Below, one piece after another: positions 46,377 through 56,990 of a stretch of DNA of 64,000 nt (position 1 is its first letter; each line of letters opens with the position of its first letter). The position numbers were made by a program, and so were the translations under genes. Origin of the DNA: Beta vulgaris subsp. vulgaris (taxonomy: Eukaryota; Streptophyta; Magnoliopsida; Caryophyllales; Amaranthaceae); the NCBI RefSeq assembly GCF_026745355.1, contig NC_079206.1, positions 36,525,642-36,589,641 on the forward strand, read 5' to 3'. Below the pieces are notes generated by a model. The model had not been told where the DNA came from, did not search any database, and saw only the letters and a program-made list of their open reading frames with translations.

Positions 46377-49300
46377 TCATTCTTTGCTGCGGTATGGTAG
46401 TATAGGCTTGGTGTGTAGCATTACCCTCCCCCCCCCCCAAAGAGCCGTCTTGTCCTCGTGGTGAACAGAGGGAAACCTGAGATTGATGGTATCAAAATTG
46501 CCACTTAATGAGGATTTCAGTGTGAGGCCCAGCTGTAGCAGATTGGGAGGTTCTGATATCAAGGAGTGCTTGTGGTTCCACCACCAAGATTGGATCAGTT
46601 GATTAGGGGTGACCGGGGTGGGGGGGTCAGCTAGGTGATGCTGGAAGGTTTCCCAGTGATTTTTTCAGTTGAGGGACATGGAAGTTAGGTTGTATCTTTG
46701 CGTCAGGGGGTAACATCAATTTATAGGCTACTTTTTCCACAGCATGTAGGACTTCAAATGTATCATTGTACCTAGGTGAGAGCTTTTCATTCATCTTTTT
46801 GGTAAGTGACTTTTTGCCTATATGGTTATAACTTGAGATACATCATATCTCCTGTAGCAAAAGAGACTTCCCTCTTGTGGCTTTGTTCATTCTGCTTCTT
46901 TCTTTGTTGTGCTTTAATCAGAGGTGCCTTAAGATCATCTAAGATAGCATCCCTTTCGATCGGCTGCTCCTCTGACGATGAGACCATTGTGTTGCCTTGG
47001 TAATGTTTGGTGAGGGAAGGGGAGCCCTTCCATATAAGGCCTTGAAGGGTGTGCATTGAGTGGAAAATGGGTGCTGGTACTTTACTAATACTTAGCCCAA
47101 TGGTGTCCCATTGACGAAGCCTTATATTAAAAAGCGCTCCAAGGCGCGCCTAGGAGGTGCGAATCCAGGCACTTAGGAAAATGCATCCGATATGCCAGGC
47201 GAGGTTACCTACGGCCGGCGTGCGCCTCAAGGCGAGGGGGAGGGCGCTCACCTTCTGTAGAGAAGCGAGGGAGATAAGGAATTCTGAATAAAAAAACAAA
47301 AAGTTGAACTAAATATCTCGAATTAAGTCTTATCCGGATTGTTACACTCTAAATCGACACAAATTCTTAAAGTAATTGCATGACTTCGGGCCTCAATTTC
47401 TAACCTAAATCAAAAGCTATAATGGGGTCGAAACCCTAATTTGCTATCCAGTCAAAATTTAACGTGGCTGGCGACATATATTGTGACAGAAACACCCGAA
47501 TATTCTTAAACTGTGGTAGTCACCTTTATTCCTACCTCCGATGGCCGCCGACTGGAAGTACTTCAGATCTGCCGAGAGGTTTTTCTTTTCTGTGTGGATG
47601 TTTTTCTCTTACTGAGCCACTAAGAGCTGATTTTTTTAAAAACGTGTGTTTCTTTCAAAGTCTACTTATTACTTTTTAGTCTGCCAAGCCTCGTTTTAAT
47701 TTTTGAGCTGCACTATCTCTTGTTTGCTGTCACTTTTGTATTGATTATTTTTCCTTACCTCTACTTTTCTGCCACAACTTCTGGGGACCTATTAACCATA
47801 CCAAAAAGAAAAAAACAACTGAAATATTAAAGCAGAAATTTTTAGGGTCTTTTAAGTCAAACTTTATAACAGAGTATTTTTTTCAAAAATAAAGAGGACG
47901 CGCCTTGCCTACGGGATGTGCGCGCCTTCGCCTTGTGCCTCCCTTCTCCTTCCCCTTGCGCTTTGTGCCTCGGTGCGCCTTATGCCTTTTGAAACTAAGG
48001 ATGAAGCAACATAGGTAGGCTTCCATAATCTTGTTGACTACCTGAGACTCTGGGGGGTATGTAGTGCTTATGTGAAGTTGCGTACCCTGGAGTATCAAAA
48101 GTTCTTTTCAGAAAAGGCTTAGGAAAACTGTATCCCTGTCAGAAACTATGGTACTGGGTGTGTCATATAATCTGATTACATCTTTGTTGAAAGTAACAGC
48201 TATAGACAAGGCAGTGAAGGAATGTTTGTGATAAAATGGGCATACTTGGCTGCAACTACGACGTGTCCCTTGCCTTGAGAGGGGGAAGAGCCTGCACAAA
48301 ATTCGTTGCTGATATCTTCAAGCACCTGTGAAGGAATAGGCAAAAGTTGGAGTAAACCCCCTGGGCTAAGTGAAGAACGCTTTTGCTGTTGGCAAACACG
48401 ACACTCTTGAACATATTTGCCGCATGTCTTCTCATTCCAATCCAGAACCATTCCCCTACCCGCCTCTGGTATGTTTATAACTCCCCTGAGTGTCCCCCTA
48501 ATGGTGAATTATGGTTATCATGCAGCACCACCCGTGAGTATCTGGGAAGTACTATCCTTCCCTTGTACTGAAGGATGCCATAGTATATCGTTGTGGGTGG
48601 GGCTTGCCTTCATGTTTCTCACTCATAAGTTAGCAGATGAATGGGTCTTGCTTAACTGGGTTCTAACTGTAGGTAAAAGGGTCTCCCATGGTAGAGTTCA
48701 AGATGTCATAAGGGCTGTCAGTTCCCATCCTGATTCCCTTGTGTAGAGAATGCATCAGCAACAACATTTGTGTCCCTCTGTAGCTTATGTTAAAAGTGAA
48801 CCCCAATAGCTTACTCACCCACCTACTCATCCCCTATCTCTTTGCTCCATCAAAAATTTCAAGACCTTTTTGGTCTGCCTTGATTTTGAACCTCCTAACA
48901 AAAAGATGATTTCTCCATTTTTGCACTGCTAGCACTTAAATGGACTTTTATCTGGCCCTTGGTCCTAGCATCTGATTGTAGAAAGCTATGGGGTGATTCG
49001 CTTGAGACAAACACTGCCCCCAACCCATAGCTTGACACATCAGTTTCCATTGTATAGACTTTGTGAAATCTGGCATGGCTAGAATGAGAACTTAGATCAT
49101 GGCCTGTTTCAAGGCTTCCAATACATCCGTAGCCTCTTAGGACAAAGCAAAAGAGTCTTTTTTCAACTGATCAGTTGCCTGCAGTTTTGGCATATCCCCT
49201 AGCAAATCTTCTCTACAGCGTGTTAAGCCCAAAAAATCCCTTAACTCGGCCAGTGTGTCATTGCTGTGATCATTTGATGGTCTACAGATACACCTGCCCT

Positions 49301-49760
49301 GAGATGATATGGCCTAAATAGGCTATTTTATTTTCTCCAAATCCACATCTTTTTGGGTTGGCGTATAGTGAGTATTATGTTAAGGTTTGTAAGACAAGGG
49401 CAAGGTGTTCGTGTTTTTATGGGGTTGGGGCAATATGTAAGGATGTGATAATAAAAGACAACCACTAATTTTTTGAGGAATGGTCTGAAGACCTCATTCC
49501 TGAGGGACTGGAAGATGGCTTGGGCTTTGGTATTTGGTAAGGCTAAAGAGCATTATGAAATTATAGTTCCCTTGATGGGTCTGAAAAGCAGTCTTTCGAT
49601 TCATCTCCTTGTGTCATCCTTATTTGGTGATAACCAGATGGGTGAAAATGGTTGCTCCCTTCTATTCATCTAGAAGTTCATCAATAACTGGGATGGGGGG
49701 TACTTGTCAGATCATTGTTTGCTATGGATTTCCTTTAGTATCTCTTCTCACATAGATGAT
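46377..49760 (-). pseudogene. Decayed chromovirus pol fragment (RT to integrase end)
   Basis: In element order (right to left): an RT piece, PPIPVIDELLDE then KGATIFTHLV and KTAFQTHQGNYNF (49400-49720). The RT connection is YANPKRCGFGENKIAYLGHI (about 49290-49370). RNase H is TDQKSLKFLMEQRE (about 48840). The integrase zinc domain is VQECRVCQQQKRSSLSPGGL, with core LLQLLPIPSQVLEDISNEFC, KYAHFI and IVSDRDTVFLS (48108-48451). The post-insert part has QGNTMVSSSEEQPIERDAIL and REVSFATGDMMYLKL (46826-47056), and an end resembling FPSVHHEDKTALWGGG (46377-46562). It has many stops and no LTRs, gag or protease. It is antisense to the host gene and interrupted at 47121-47999. Confidence 0.85.
47121..47999. 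mobile_element. TIR transposon (879 bp) inside the integrase
   Basis: The ends are CTTATATTAAAAAGCGCTCC and, reversed, CTTAGTTTCAAAAGGCATAA. They are flanked by GACGAAGC (47113-47120) and GATGAAGC (48000-48007), an 8-bp duplication with one difference. Removing it rejoins the integrase between EAYLCCFI and the QW motif. Subterminal zones are rich in AAGGCGC/GCGCCTT words (47130-47260, 47900-47985). The duplication length suggests hAT or MULE. No transposase is present. Confidence 0.75.
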
Positions 49761-51086
49761 TAGTGGTCTGGTAGTAGAAACTTCGTATTTAGCATAATAA
49801 TCTACTCAATGTTCTCCCTTGATTCAAAATCTACGACTTTCAAAAAGTAATTCCATCTGCCATCATTGTTCTTTTTTTCAAGAGTCCAATTTAGAGTAGG
49901 ACTCATTACCCACGACATTGCAACTCAACACACACTCACACTATAGAAGAGCTATTCTAGTCTTCAACATTTTGTGCGAAATTTGATTGCTCCTTTTTCG
50001 TCTCTTTCTTTTGACCAACAGTTGGCCTATTTGTGCCCATATTGCTTACAATATCAACACTCACCATCGAATCAAGAATGTTGTGTACCATGACCATGAA
50101 CATGGATGTGTCCACAAAGTTCGTCTTTGCCATAACGACTTCATTTTCCTTTTCATTATTGCCCATTCACTTAAAAGACTTTTTCTTCTACTTTTCATTA
50201 GAAGACCTTAGGAAAAGCTAAGGGAGTGCAAAGATGATTGGAGGGTGTGAGAAACGATATGAAGAAATCAGGTTTGCGAGAGCATATAGTGCTTGACAAA
50301 TCATAATGGAGGCAAATGATTTGATGTAATCTTGATTCTTGAGTCATGCAGCCGAGCTCTTCCGAATGTGATGAAGGCTCTGACGTTGTGGCTTTCGTCG
50401 TTGCAGATTTTGTCAGTGTCTTGTTGCGATTGTTTATATCTATCTTAAAGTTTATGGTTTTTGGTTGACGTAGAAAGCTCTAAGATATTCTATGTTCTAG
50501 TTACGGACAGTAATTCACCCTTGGAATGCCCTTAGAGGTAGAAGTAAACTAATATTGGTCTTATATTTTGATTTTCCATTTGGAACGAGTCCGATGATGT
50601 TCAGTAAATAGTGACCTCCTCAGGATAATACGAGGCTTGTTATCCAGGAGTTCGATTGATCAGGTTCAGACCATGAAGGAAGGTTCAGAAGGGCCTGGCA
50701 GCATTTAAGGCTTCCGGACCAATTCCACTTCTAGCTATCTCGTGTCTAAGCCCATGTAAACCCATACTCAGATTACATAGATGGCCAAGGCATCAACTGC
50801 TGGAAGAAAAATGTGTTCACATAGGGTGGCAGGTCAAGTACCTCCTCCTGTTGACCATATCCAAGCTTGCAGATCAGAATGGGAAATACCCTGGTTCCAG
50901 GGCAGTCATAATGAGAATTGAGAGGCTTGAGAGCAGGCTCTTTTGCAGCACTTTCTGATGCATCTACTCTGTGTTCGGAGGACGAGGAACTTTGGCTGGC
51001 CAACTCTTGCCATTCGGTTAAGCCCTAGTCTCTGTGTACTTGTCATGGTTGATAATGTCCTTGTTCAGGATTTTTTTTTTTTGAAA
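49761..51086. other. Intronic DNA, no gene recognised
   Basis: A minus-strand open frame at 50773-51003 starts MASQSSSSSEHRVDASESAA and continues KPLNSHYDCPGTRVFPILIC. It looks more protein-like than its surroundings but I do not recognise it. The rest shows no paired repeats or motifs. Confidence 0.35.
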
Positions 51087-51178
51087 GGGGGGGGGTGGGG
51101 GGGGGGTGGGGGGGGGGGGGGTGGGGGGGGGGTGGGGGGGTGGGGGGGGGGGGGGGTGGGGGGGGGTGGGGGGGGGGT
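51087..51178. repeat. Poly-G/T homopolymer block
   Basis: About 92 bases of G runs (6-14 long) separated by single T. It would form G-quadruplexes on the plus strand. Run lengths here are prone to sequencing and assembly error, so the exact sequence should not be trusted. Confidence 0.9.
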
Positions 51179-51775
51179 TATGCGTGCTAAACTTCTGCAA
51201 ATATCAAGTGTCCAAGAACCTCGCAATGAATGATACGTATGAGAACACTCACAACACTTTAAGGTTTTTATTGTGGAATATGAAATTATGGATGCATGGA
51301 GAACGTTTATTTGAGATGGATGGATGATTTATTAGACCATGGAAATCGTACTCTTGGGAGTTTGCTTACTGTTCCTATTCCTAATAAGTCAAGGACCCTT
51401 AGGCTCAACATTTCAAATTTTATACAACACTAGCTTGCTTGAACATTAAGTAGTTTACACAAGTTATCACGTATTGGACAACAAGTTTTATTAATTTGAT
51501 TCTTAGTTTTGTCAAGCACCTACTACATACTCCTTGCCTACGTAAAACTTGCTTGCATAGGGAAGGTTCCCTACGCTCTGCAACGATCAGGCAAGACCTC
51601 TCCCATGAAACTATACCTACAATATTTCCGAGGATATGAAGCCTTTGGTTCATCTCTTAGAAACTAGCTATCATCATTGCATATCATAATGTTCATGCTT
51701 TTCAATGGTGACTCACTGAAATGTGTTGTTCTTAATTAAGTTAAATCTGTTGGGAAAAATAGGTCAGTCAAGAGA

Positions 51776-52030
51776 AAGGTGTTGGCAGGGGGGTGGGGAG
51801 TTGTTTGCAGAGGGTGGTCGCAACGGGGGTGGGGATTGTTAGCAGGGGGGTGAGGGTGGGCGAGGGATTGTTGGCAGGGGGTAGAGGTGGATGTAGGAAA
51901 GGTGTTGTTCGCAACAGGGATAGGGATTGTTAGCAAGGGGAGGGGGTGGGGGTGGTTGCAGCCGACAAAGGGGCACGGTTGTTAGGAGGGGTGGGGGTTC
52001 TTGGTGACTGGTGAGGCAGGGGAGGAAAGG
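51776..52030. repeat. G-rich degenerate minisatellite
   Basis: Units of roughly 30-45 bases repeat GATTGTTAGCAGGGG and GTTGGCAGGGGG with GGTGGGG spacers. All open frames across it are low-complexity artefacts. Confidence 0.75.
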
Positions 52031-52934
52031 AGGAAGGAAGAGAAATTAGAGCATTAAAAGAGAAAAATGAAAAAAAAAAATTGTAGGATGCTTCTTGTCA
52101 GTCAAGAGAGACTTTACCATGGTGGATCTCATTGTAAGGCTGGGGCTAGCAGTTTATTTCTTGTTTAGGCAGCACTGCGTGCCACGAAGATCTCTCATGT
52201 ATAATCCATCAAAAAAAAAAAAAACTTGGAGGCTTACTGAGATAAAGGAGAACAAATCCTTCTTGTCATAGCCACAAATAATCTTTAACCTCCAATACTT
52301 CAAGATCTTTTTGTTGGAAAGTGTTCTAGTTGAAAAGCTCTAACGTGTGAGGTCAATATTTTATGGTACTTTTTCAGTTTTCGTAACCCAATTGTTGGAC
52401 ATTTAATTTATGGCTATCACATCTTCTCGTTCCTTTTTTTTCCCTTGTGTGCACGCGTGCGTGCTTGCTGTGTAATCTTTGACACCAAGTTTCATGTGTA
52501 TGAAAATACAAGAAATTGAAAACTTTGGGTTTATGATGATGCACGTGTGAAGGAATCATAATCTAGTTATACTTGTCAATTTGAGGCACAAGGATATGAA
52601 GCTATATCTAGAATTCTTGAGGATGACCCACCATGAACACTTTAAAGTCTATGCACCAATTGTAGGACAAGGGACTTAAAGCGTATTGCGAATGAAGAAA
52701 AGGTCTGAATAGGCTTAAATCACCAATTTTATCGTAAGAAAATGTATGCAAGTATGACATTTAGAGGAAAAATATAGTTTGTAACCAAGGAACTGTAATT
52801 TTCTTTATTCATATTGATTGTGTCTTATTATTTGTATTTAGAAAAGGAAAATGATATATGCAATCCTTTGTATATAAGGAGCTTAAAGTGGAAATGTCAA
52901 GCATCTATCACACCAATCGATGCGTGATTTTGTC

Positions 52935-53112
52935 CTATGTTGCTCGGACTCGGGTACCCATGTCCGACACGGGTACGTGTTCAAGTGTCCGACTCGGTTA
53001 TTTTTAGAACTTTTTTAAATTTTTGGCCCAAAGTGAAGTGTCCAACCCATGTCCCAGTGTCGAGGATCCGCCATGGGTACTTGAGGTGAAATGAAGAGTC
53101 CGAGCAACATAA
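52935..53112. mobile_element. hAT-type MITE (178 bp)
   Basis: The ends CTATGTTGCTCGGACTC and, reversed, TTATGTTGCTCGGACTC are flanked by a perfect 8-bp duplication ATTTTGTC (52927-52934 and 53113-53120). The interior is GGGTACCCATGTCC-rich and non-coding. Duplication length and termini fit hAT-derived MITEs. Confidence 0.9.
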
Positions 53113-53228
53113 ATTTTGTCATAAAGTTCTAAACTAATACCTGCTTTGTGATCTTTCCCATTTGTCACCGTAATTTAGGAATGTGAAATATATCATAATA
53201 TGTGTTTAATACTTGTATTAGAAAGCAC

Positions 53229-53474
53229 TTTCTATGTTTTTTTTATCTTTCTTACTTGGAATCTTGACACAATATTTGGAAAGAATTTTCTTAACTTTTT
53301 TCAATTTATAGAAAAATAGTCACGTGGTGTCTTGTTTGATTTGTCTCCATTAATAATTTATTAATATTAAATTGTTATAATTTTACTATTACGTAATGAA
53401 AGATATTTAACTTCAAAGAGGTGCATTAGGAGAGGGCCACAGGAAAGTGAGAATAAAAAAAAGAAAAAGAGGGG
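53229..53474. mobile_element. Degenerate Stowaway-like MITE
   Basis: The left end CTTTCTATGTTTTTTTTATC and the right end, reversed CCCTCTTTTTCTTTTTTTTA, are decayed. The interior shares TGGTGTCTTGTTTGATT and AATGAAAGATATTTAA words with the neighbouring MITE and with 45711-45969. Confidence 0.6.
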
Positions 53475-53476
53475 GT

Positions 53477-53731
53477 CCCTCTGTGTCTTTTTTGTTCTTC
53501 CTACTTAGAAAATCTTCTAATTTTATTTTCAATATATAAGGAAAATATAGTAATGTACAGTCTTGTTTGATTCGTCTCATCTCGCATGAGTACTTTGTAA
53601 ATATTCAATCGTTATATTTTTTACTAAGGTTACTAATATGATAATATCTAATGAAAGATATTTAAGGTTAAAGAAGTGCATTGACAAATGGGCATAGTTA
53701 AAGTAGCAAGAACAAAAAAGTACATAGAGAA
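53477..53731. mobile_element. Stowaway-like MITE
   Basis: The left end is TCCCTCTGTGTCTTTTTTGT; the right end, reversed, contains TTCTCTATGTACTTTTTTGT. It is nearly adjacent to the previous copy and in the same family as 45711-45969. Confidence 0.7.
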
Positions 53732-53860
53732 TAAATGATATTTCCATTTTTTAGACAAAACAATATTAATTGAAGGTTTTTTGTAAATTCTAATAATTTC
53801 ACCCAATAAAATTAACTAAAATGAACAAAAGTAACCAATATGATTACAACAAACTATATA

Positions 53861-53949
53861 TTTCCTCCGTTCTGAAATAAATGAAACATTACTCTAAAAA
53901 AGCTCACACGTTAAAGAGAAAAGTGTTCCACTTATTTCAACGGAAAAAG
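53861..53949. mobile_element. Short Stowaway derivative (89 bp)
   Basis: The ends TTTCCTCCGTTCTGAAATAA and, reversed, CTTTTTCCGTTGAAATAA are flanked by TA. It is probably an internally deleted copy. Confidence 0.65.
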
Positions 53950-54383
53950 TATGTATAGAGTAAAGGGATTTGAAATAGGAACAATTTTTTTGGGAGATGT
54001 AAAATAAGATCAAAACTATATTATGAGACGAAAGCAGTCCCATATAAGGAATTGAATTTAATGCTTATTGTTGGCTTAGAGGGGTGCATATATCAACTGT
54101 TTAAAATATATATGACCAATAAAACTGTGCTTTTTTCTTTCATATAAATCAAAATAGTTACGATAAAATATATTAATATATAAACAATTCTTGAATATTA
54201 TTTGAAAAATTTAAGCAAATATTCTTGTCGGAAGTATCCATGTTCTTAATTCTAACGAATGCAAATATTTAGCCTAAATGTCCGAATCTTACAAATTTTT
54301 TTCAACATAATGTGGTGTTGTGTTGTAGTCTAGTTTCTCGTAACTGTGATTCGGTTTCTAAATTTTTTTTCAACATACTGTAG

Positions 54384-54950
54384 GTCTTGCAGAAGGCCTT
54401 GGAGGTGTGGGATTTGCAGGTCATTCCTTTGGATTCGCCGGTGGCTGAACCAGCCCAAGTTGACCCTGAGCTTGAAAATGCCTTTATATGCCATTTGCAG
54501 GATCACTGGTTTTCCATAAGAAAGGTAAATGGGGAGTGGTATAATTTTGATAGCTTATATGCGGCTCCAGAGCACCTTTCCAAGTTCTACCTTTCTGCTT
54601 ATCTTGACTCACTAAAAGGTGCTGGCTGGAGTATCTTCCTTGTGAGGGGAAACTTTCCAAGAGAGTGTCCTCTTTCATCTTCCGAAGCTTTGAATGGGTA
54701 TGGTCAGTGGTTGACTTCTGAAGATTGTGTGAGGATATTAAAATCCTGTAACTCAAAGGGTGAATCATCGCGCCCCCTTGATCCAATCAGGAGGCAGCCT
54801 ACTGACCAGTTCACATCACTTTCTGAGGCAGAACTTCTTGCCATGGAGGACGAAGATTTAAAAGCTGCTATAGCTGCCAGCTTGATGGATTCTGCCCCTG
54901 CCATCCCCAGCTCAAAATTTGATCTCTGTTCTACAGAGAAATCAAATTGA
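54384..54950 (+). CDS. ATXN3: Ataxin-3-like Josephin deubiquitinase, exon 2 (residues 82-269)
   Basis: It begins VLQKALEVWDLQVIPL after the acceptor. It holds catalytic His122 (CHLQDHWFSIRKVNGEWY) and the third triad position as Asp137 (YNFDSL), where human ataxin-3 has Asn. The Josephin fold ends about residue 175 (LKGAGWSIFLVRGNFP). The C-terminal tail has a ubiquitin-interacting motif near 237-248 (DEDLKAAIAASL), after an acidic MEDED. There is no polyglutamine tract. The stop TGA is at 54948-54950. The frame is intact across the exon. With exon 1 it makes a complete enzyme with one UIM. Confidence 0.93.
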   Translation, partial: VLQKALEVWDLQVIPLDSPVAEPAQVDPELENAFICHLQDHWFSIRKVNGEWYNFDSLYAAPEHLSKFYLSAYLDSLKGAGWSIFLVRGNFPRECPLSSSEALNGYGQWLTSEDCVRILKSCNSKGESSRPLDPIRRQPTDQFTSLSEAELLAMEDEDLKAAIAASLMDSAPAIPSSKFDLCSTEKSN

Positions 54951-55327
54951 GTGTGTGTACTGCATATAAACACACCCCAGTTCAAGTTGTGCTTCGTACT
55001 ACATGTCTTTGTTAGGATGACTGAGCTCTTCCATGCTTGTAATGCCTTTGTGCTTGCCGTGTATGCGTTTAATGGGGGCTCATCATATCTAACTCAACAA
55101 TATACGTCGCATAAGCTATTGTGCCAGTGGCAAAAAAAACCTTAAGAATTTCCACTGCGAGGTAGAATGTCAATTTTTCCCTTCTTTCCCTGTCAGGCAT
55201 CACAGTATGTAACCTGCAGCGTGCGTAATACAATTTGATTTGCTTGCAAGGTGGTTTTAGAGTTGAAACCACAGCTTGTAGTCGGTTGTGTTCGTGATTC
55301 CCTTGATTCATTAACCAGGTAAATTTA
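54951..55327 (+). other. 3' UTR / downstream region of the ataxin-3-like gene
   Basis: Non-coding; TGTGTGTACTGCATATAAAC just after the stop is typical of plant 3' UTRs. No canonical AATAAA is obvious. The Tourist-like element begins 377 bases after the stop and may provide or disrupt polyadenylation signals. Confidence 0.4.
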
Positions 55328-56265
55328 GGGGCCGTTTGGTTTATAGAGGGGAAAGGGTAAGGGTTTAAGAAACAGAAACAAGGAGAATGGAAAGGCAAAC
55401 CCTTAGATTTAATATGTTGTTTGTTTAAGATATCTAAGGAAAACCCTTATATCACCACCTCTCCACCTCCTCCACCACCACCACCACACTTTTACTTCAA
55501 AAAAAATCTATTTGCTGCCACCCCCGCCCCTTCTTTCGGCGCCGCCTCCCCCACCACCGCCCTCTCCTTTCAGCGGCGCCTCCCTCACCGCCTCTTCTTC
55601 TTTTGGCGTTGCTTCCCCTTCCCCTTCTCCTTCCTTCGGCGTCGTTGCCCCACACCTTCCTTTTTCGCTGTTGATTTTGGTTTAGGGTAGTGGGTGGGTT
55701 TTCGAGGGTATGGGTTTTTGGGTTTGGTAGCAGTAGCAGTGGGTTTTCGGGAATGGGGGTGGGTTTTTGGGTGCGGTGGTGGTGTTTTCCGGAATGGGGG
55801 TGGGTTTTCGGGTGAGGTGGTGGGGTTTTCGGGAATGGGGGTGGGTTTTCGGGTGCGGTGGTGGTGTTTCGAGAACGGGGTGGGTTTTTGGGTTTGGGGT
55901 GGTGTTCGGGTGGTTGGCGTGGGGCTGGTGTCGGCGGTTGGCGTGGTTTTGGTGGTGACGGTGGCGACGAGAGGTGGTGTCGGTGGCTGGGGGTAGTGGG
56001 TTGGTGGATGGTGCGGTGGTTTAGTGGTTGGGGTGGTTGTTCTAGTGGTTGGGGTGGTGGTCAATCATTGGTCAAAGTGACCATGGAGTAGAGGAGGGAA
56101 AGGGTAAGTGAAACCTTGGGGGGGTGTGGGTAATGGAAGTAGAGGAGTTTGGGGGAAAGGGAAGGGTAAAGGGAATGATTAAAATGTGCTAACAAACAAC
56201 AAGTAAGGGAATCAACCTATTTGTTTCCCTTACCCTTTCCTAAAAACCCCAAACCAAACGCTCCC
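55328..56265. mobile_element. Tourist/PIF-Harbinger-like element (938 bp)
   Basis: The ends GGGGCCGTTTGGTTTATAG and, reversed, GGGAGCGTTTGGTTTGGGG are flanked by TTA on both sides (55325-55327, 56266-56268), the PIF/Harbinger target. Inner ends share GGAAAGGGTAAGGG. The interior is a C-rich segment (55455-55640) followed by a G-rich segment (55690-56060), with no transposase. Confidence 0.85.
55752..55895. repeat. 41-bp G-rich minisatellite inside the Tourist-like element
   Basis: About 3.5 copies of a unit starting AATGGGGGTGGGTTTTCGGG and continuing TGCGGTGGTGG, with few differences. Confidence 0.85.
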
Positions 56266-56268
56266 TTA

Positions 56269-56980
56269 ATGTTGAACTCCAAACGCAAGTGCGCAAAAAA
56301 AAAAAAAATAAAAAAAAAAAAAAAAAATAAAAAAAAAATCAAGCAGATTTTAAGTCTCTCGTCGAATAAGACGTGATGCGTGCGTGACTAATGTGATGAA
56401 TATATTACTTTGTTGAAATTTGAAGATTCAATGCTCCAAACCATACTGCTAGTGGTGTTAAAATACGTTCTCAAACAGGTTCTGGGTATACCCAGGACGA
56501 ACCAGGTCAGATCCGGACGGGTCAAGATTTTGTCAGTCAATGTTCCAAGTCGTGATTGGTCAGGTTTTGTTCAACTAGATCGATCACATTTGATTCATGT
56601 TATTGCCGGGTGTCGAACAGGTCTGAACATTTCATTTACAAGTCAATCAATTATCGGGTATGATCGCTTGTGGAAAATTTTTAACCGGGTTTGTGCAAGT
56701 CGTATTTGGGTTTCATGTACGCTTGGGTACAGTGAAGTCTACTCGGTCCGAATCACTAATGATCTTAGTTCAGTCATTGTGAAGCATCGGGTACATCCGC
56801 TATTAAACGTTAATTCAACTTCAGTTGGCTCTTTGTCGGGTCATTTTTGATCTTCTTATGGATTTTGTAAATGAATCATATTATTAAAAACATTAAGATC
56901 GACATATACATACATATGTAAGTGTGCGACAAATATATGGATGATAACAAAAAACTAATAAAACACTATATTGCTTACCG
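56269..56980. other. A-rich tract and degenerate GGTCAGG/CGGGT region
   Basis: Poly-A with scattered T lies at 56297-56338. From 56460 to 56845, short words such as CGGGTCAAG and GGTCAGG recur, and an open frame of 146 codons (56410-56850) has no protein-like features. I treat it as repeat-derived. Confidence 0.4.
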
Positions 56981-56990
56981 TGATGTTTAG

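Larger units (their letters stand above)
38557..54383 (+). other. 15.8-kb intron of the ataxin-3-like gene
   Basis: The donor is CAG|GTAACA and the acceptor ACATACTGTAG|GTC, phase 0, joining Gln81 to Val82. The joined protein reads straight through a conserved part of the Josephin domain. The intron is filled by transposon remnants listed individually. Otherwise 38557-39555 is AT-rich with no recognisable feature. The intron position is in the catalytic domain, between the Cys and His motifs. Confidence 0.85.

Noticed and set aside
51018..51327. Gly- and Pro-rich frames over the poly-G block
   Set aside because: Homopolymer artefacts.
54484..54985. Minus-strand frames opposite exon 2
   Set aside because: Shadows of the coding exon with no family resemblance.
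55585..56064. 159-codon Thr/Pro-rich minus-strand frame
   Set aside because: It is the complement of the G-rich minisatellite in the Tourist-like element; composition alone keeps it open.
56410..56850. 146-codon plus-strand frame
   Set aside because: It lies in a degenerate GGTCAGG/CGGGT repeat region found at two other loci; no motifs.
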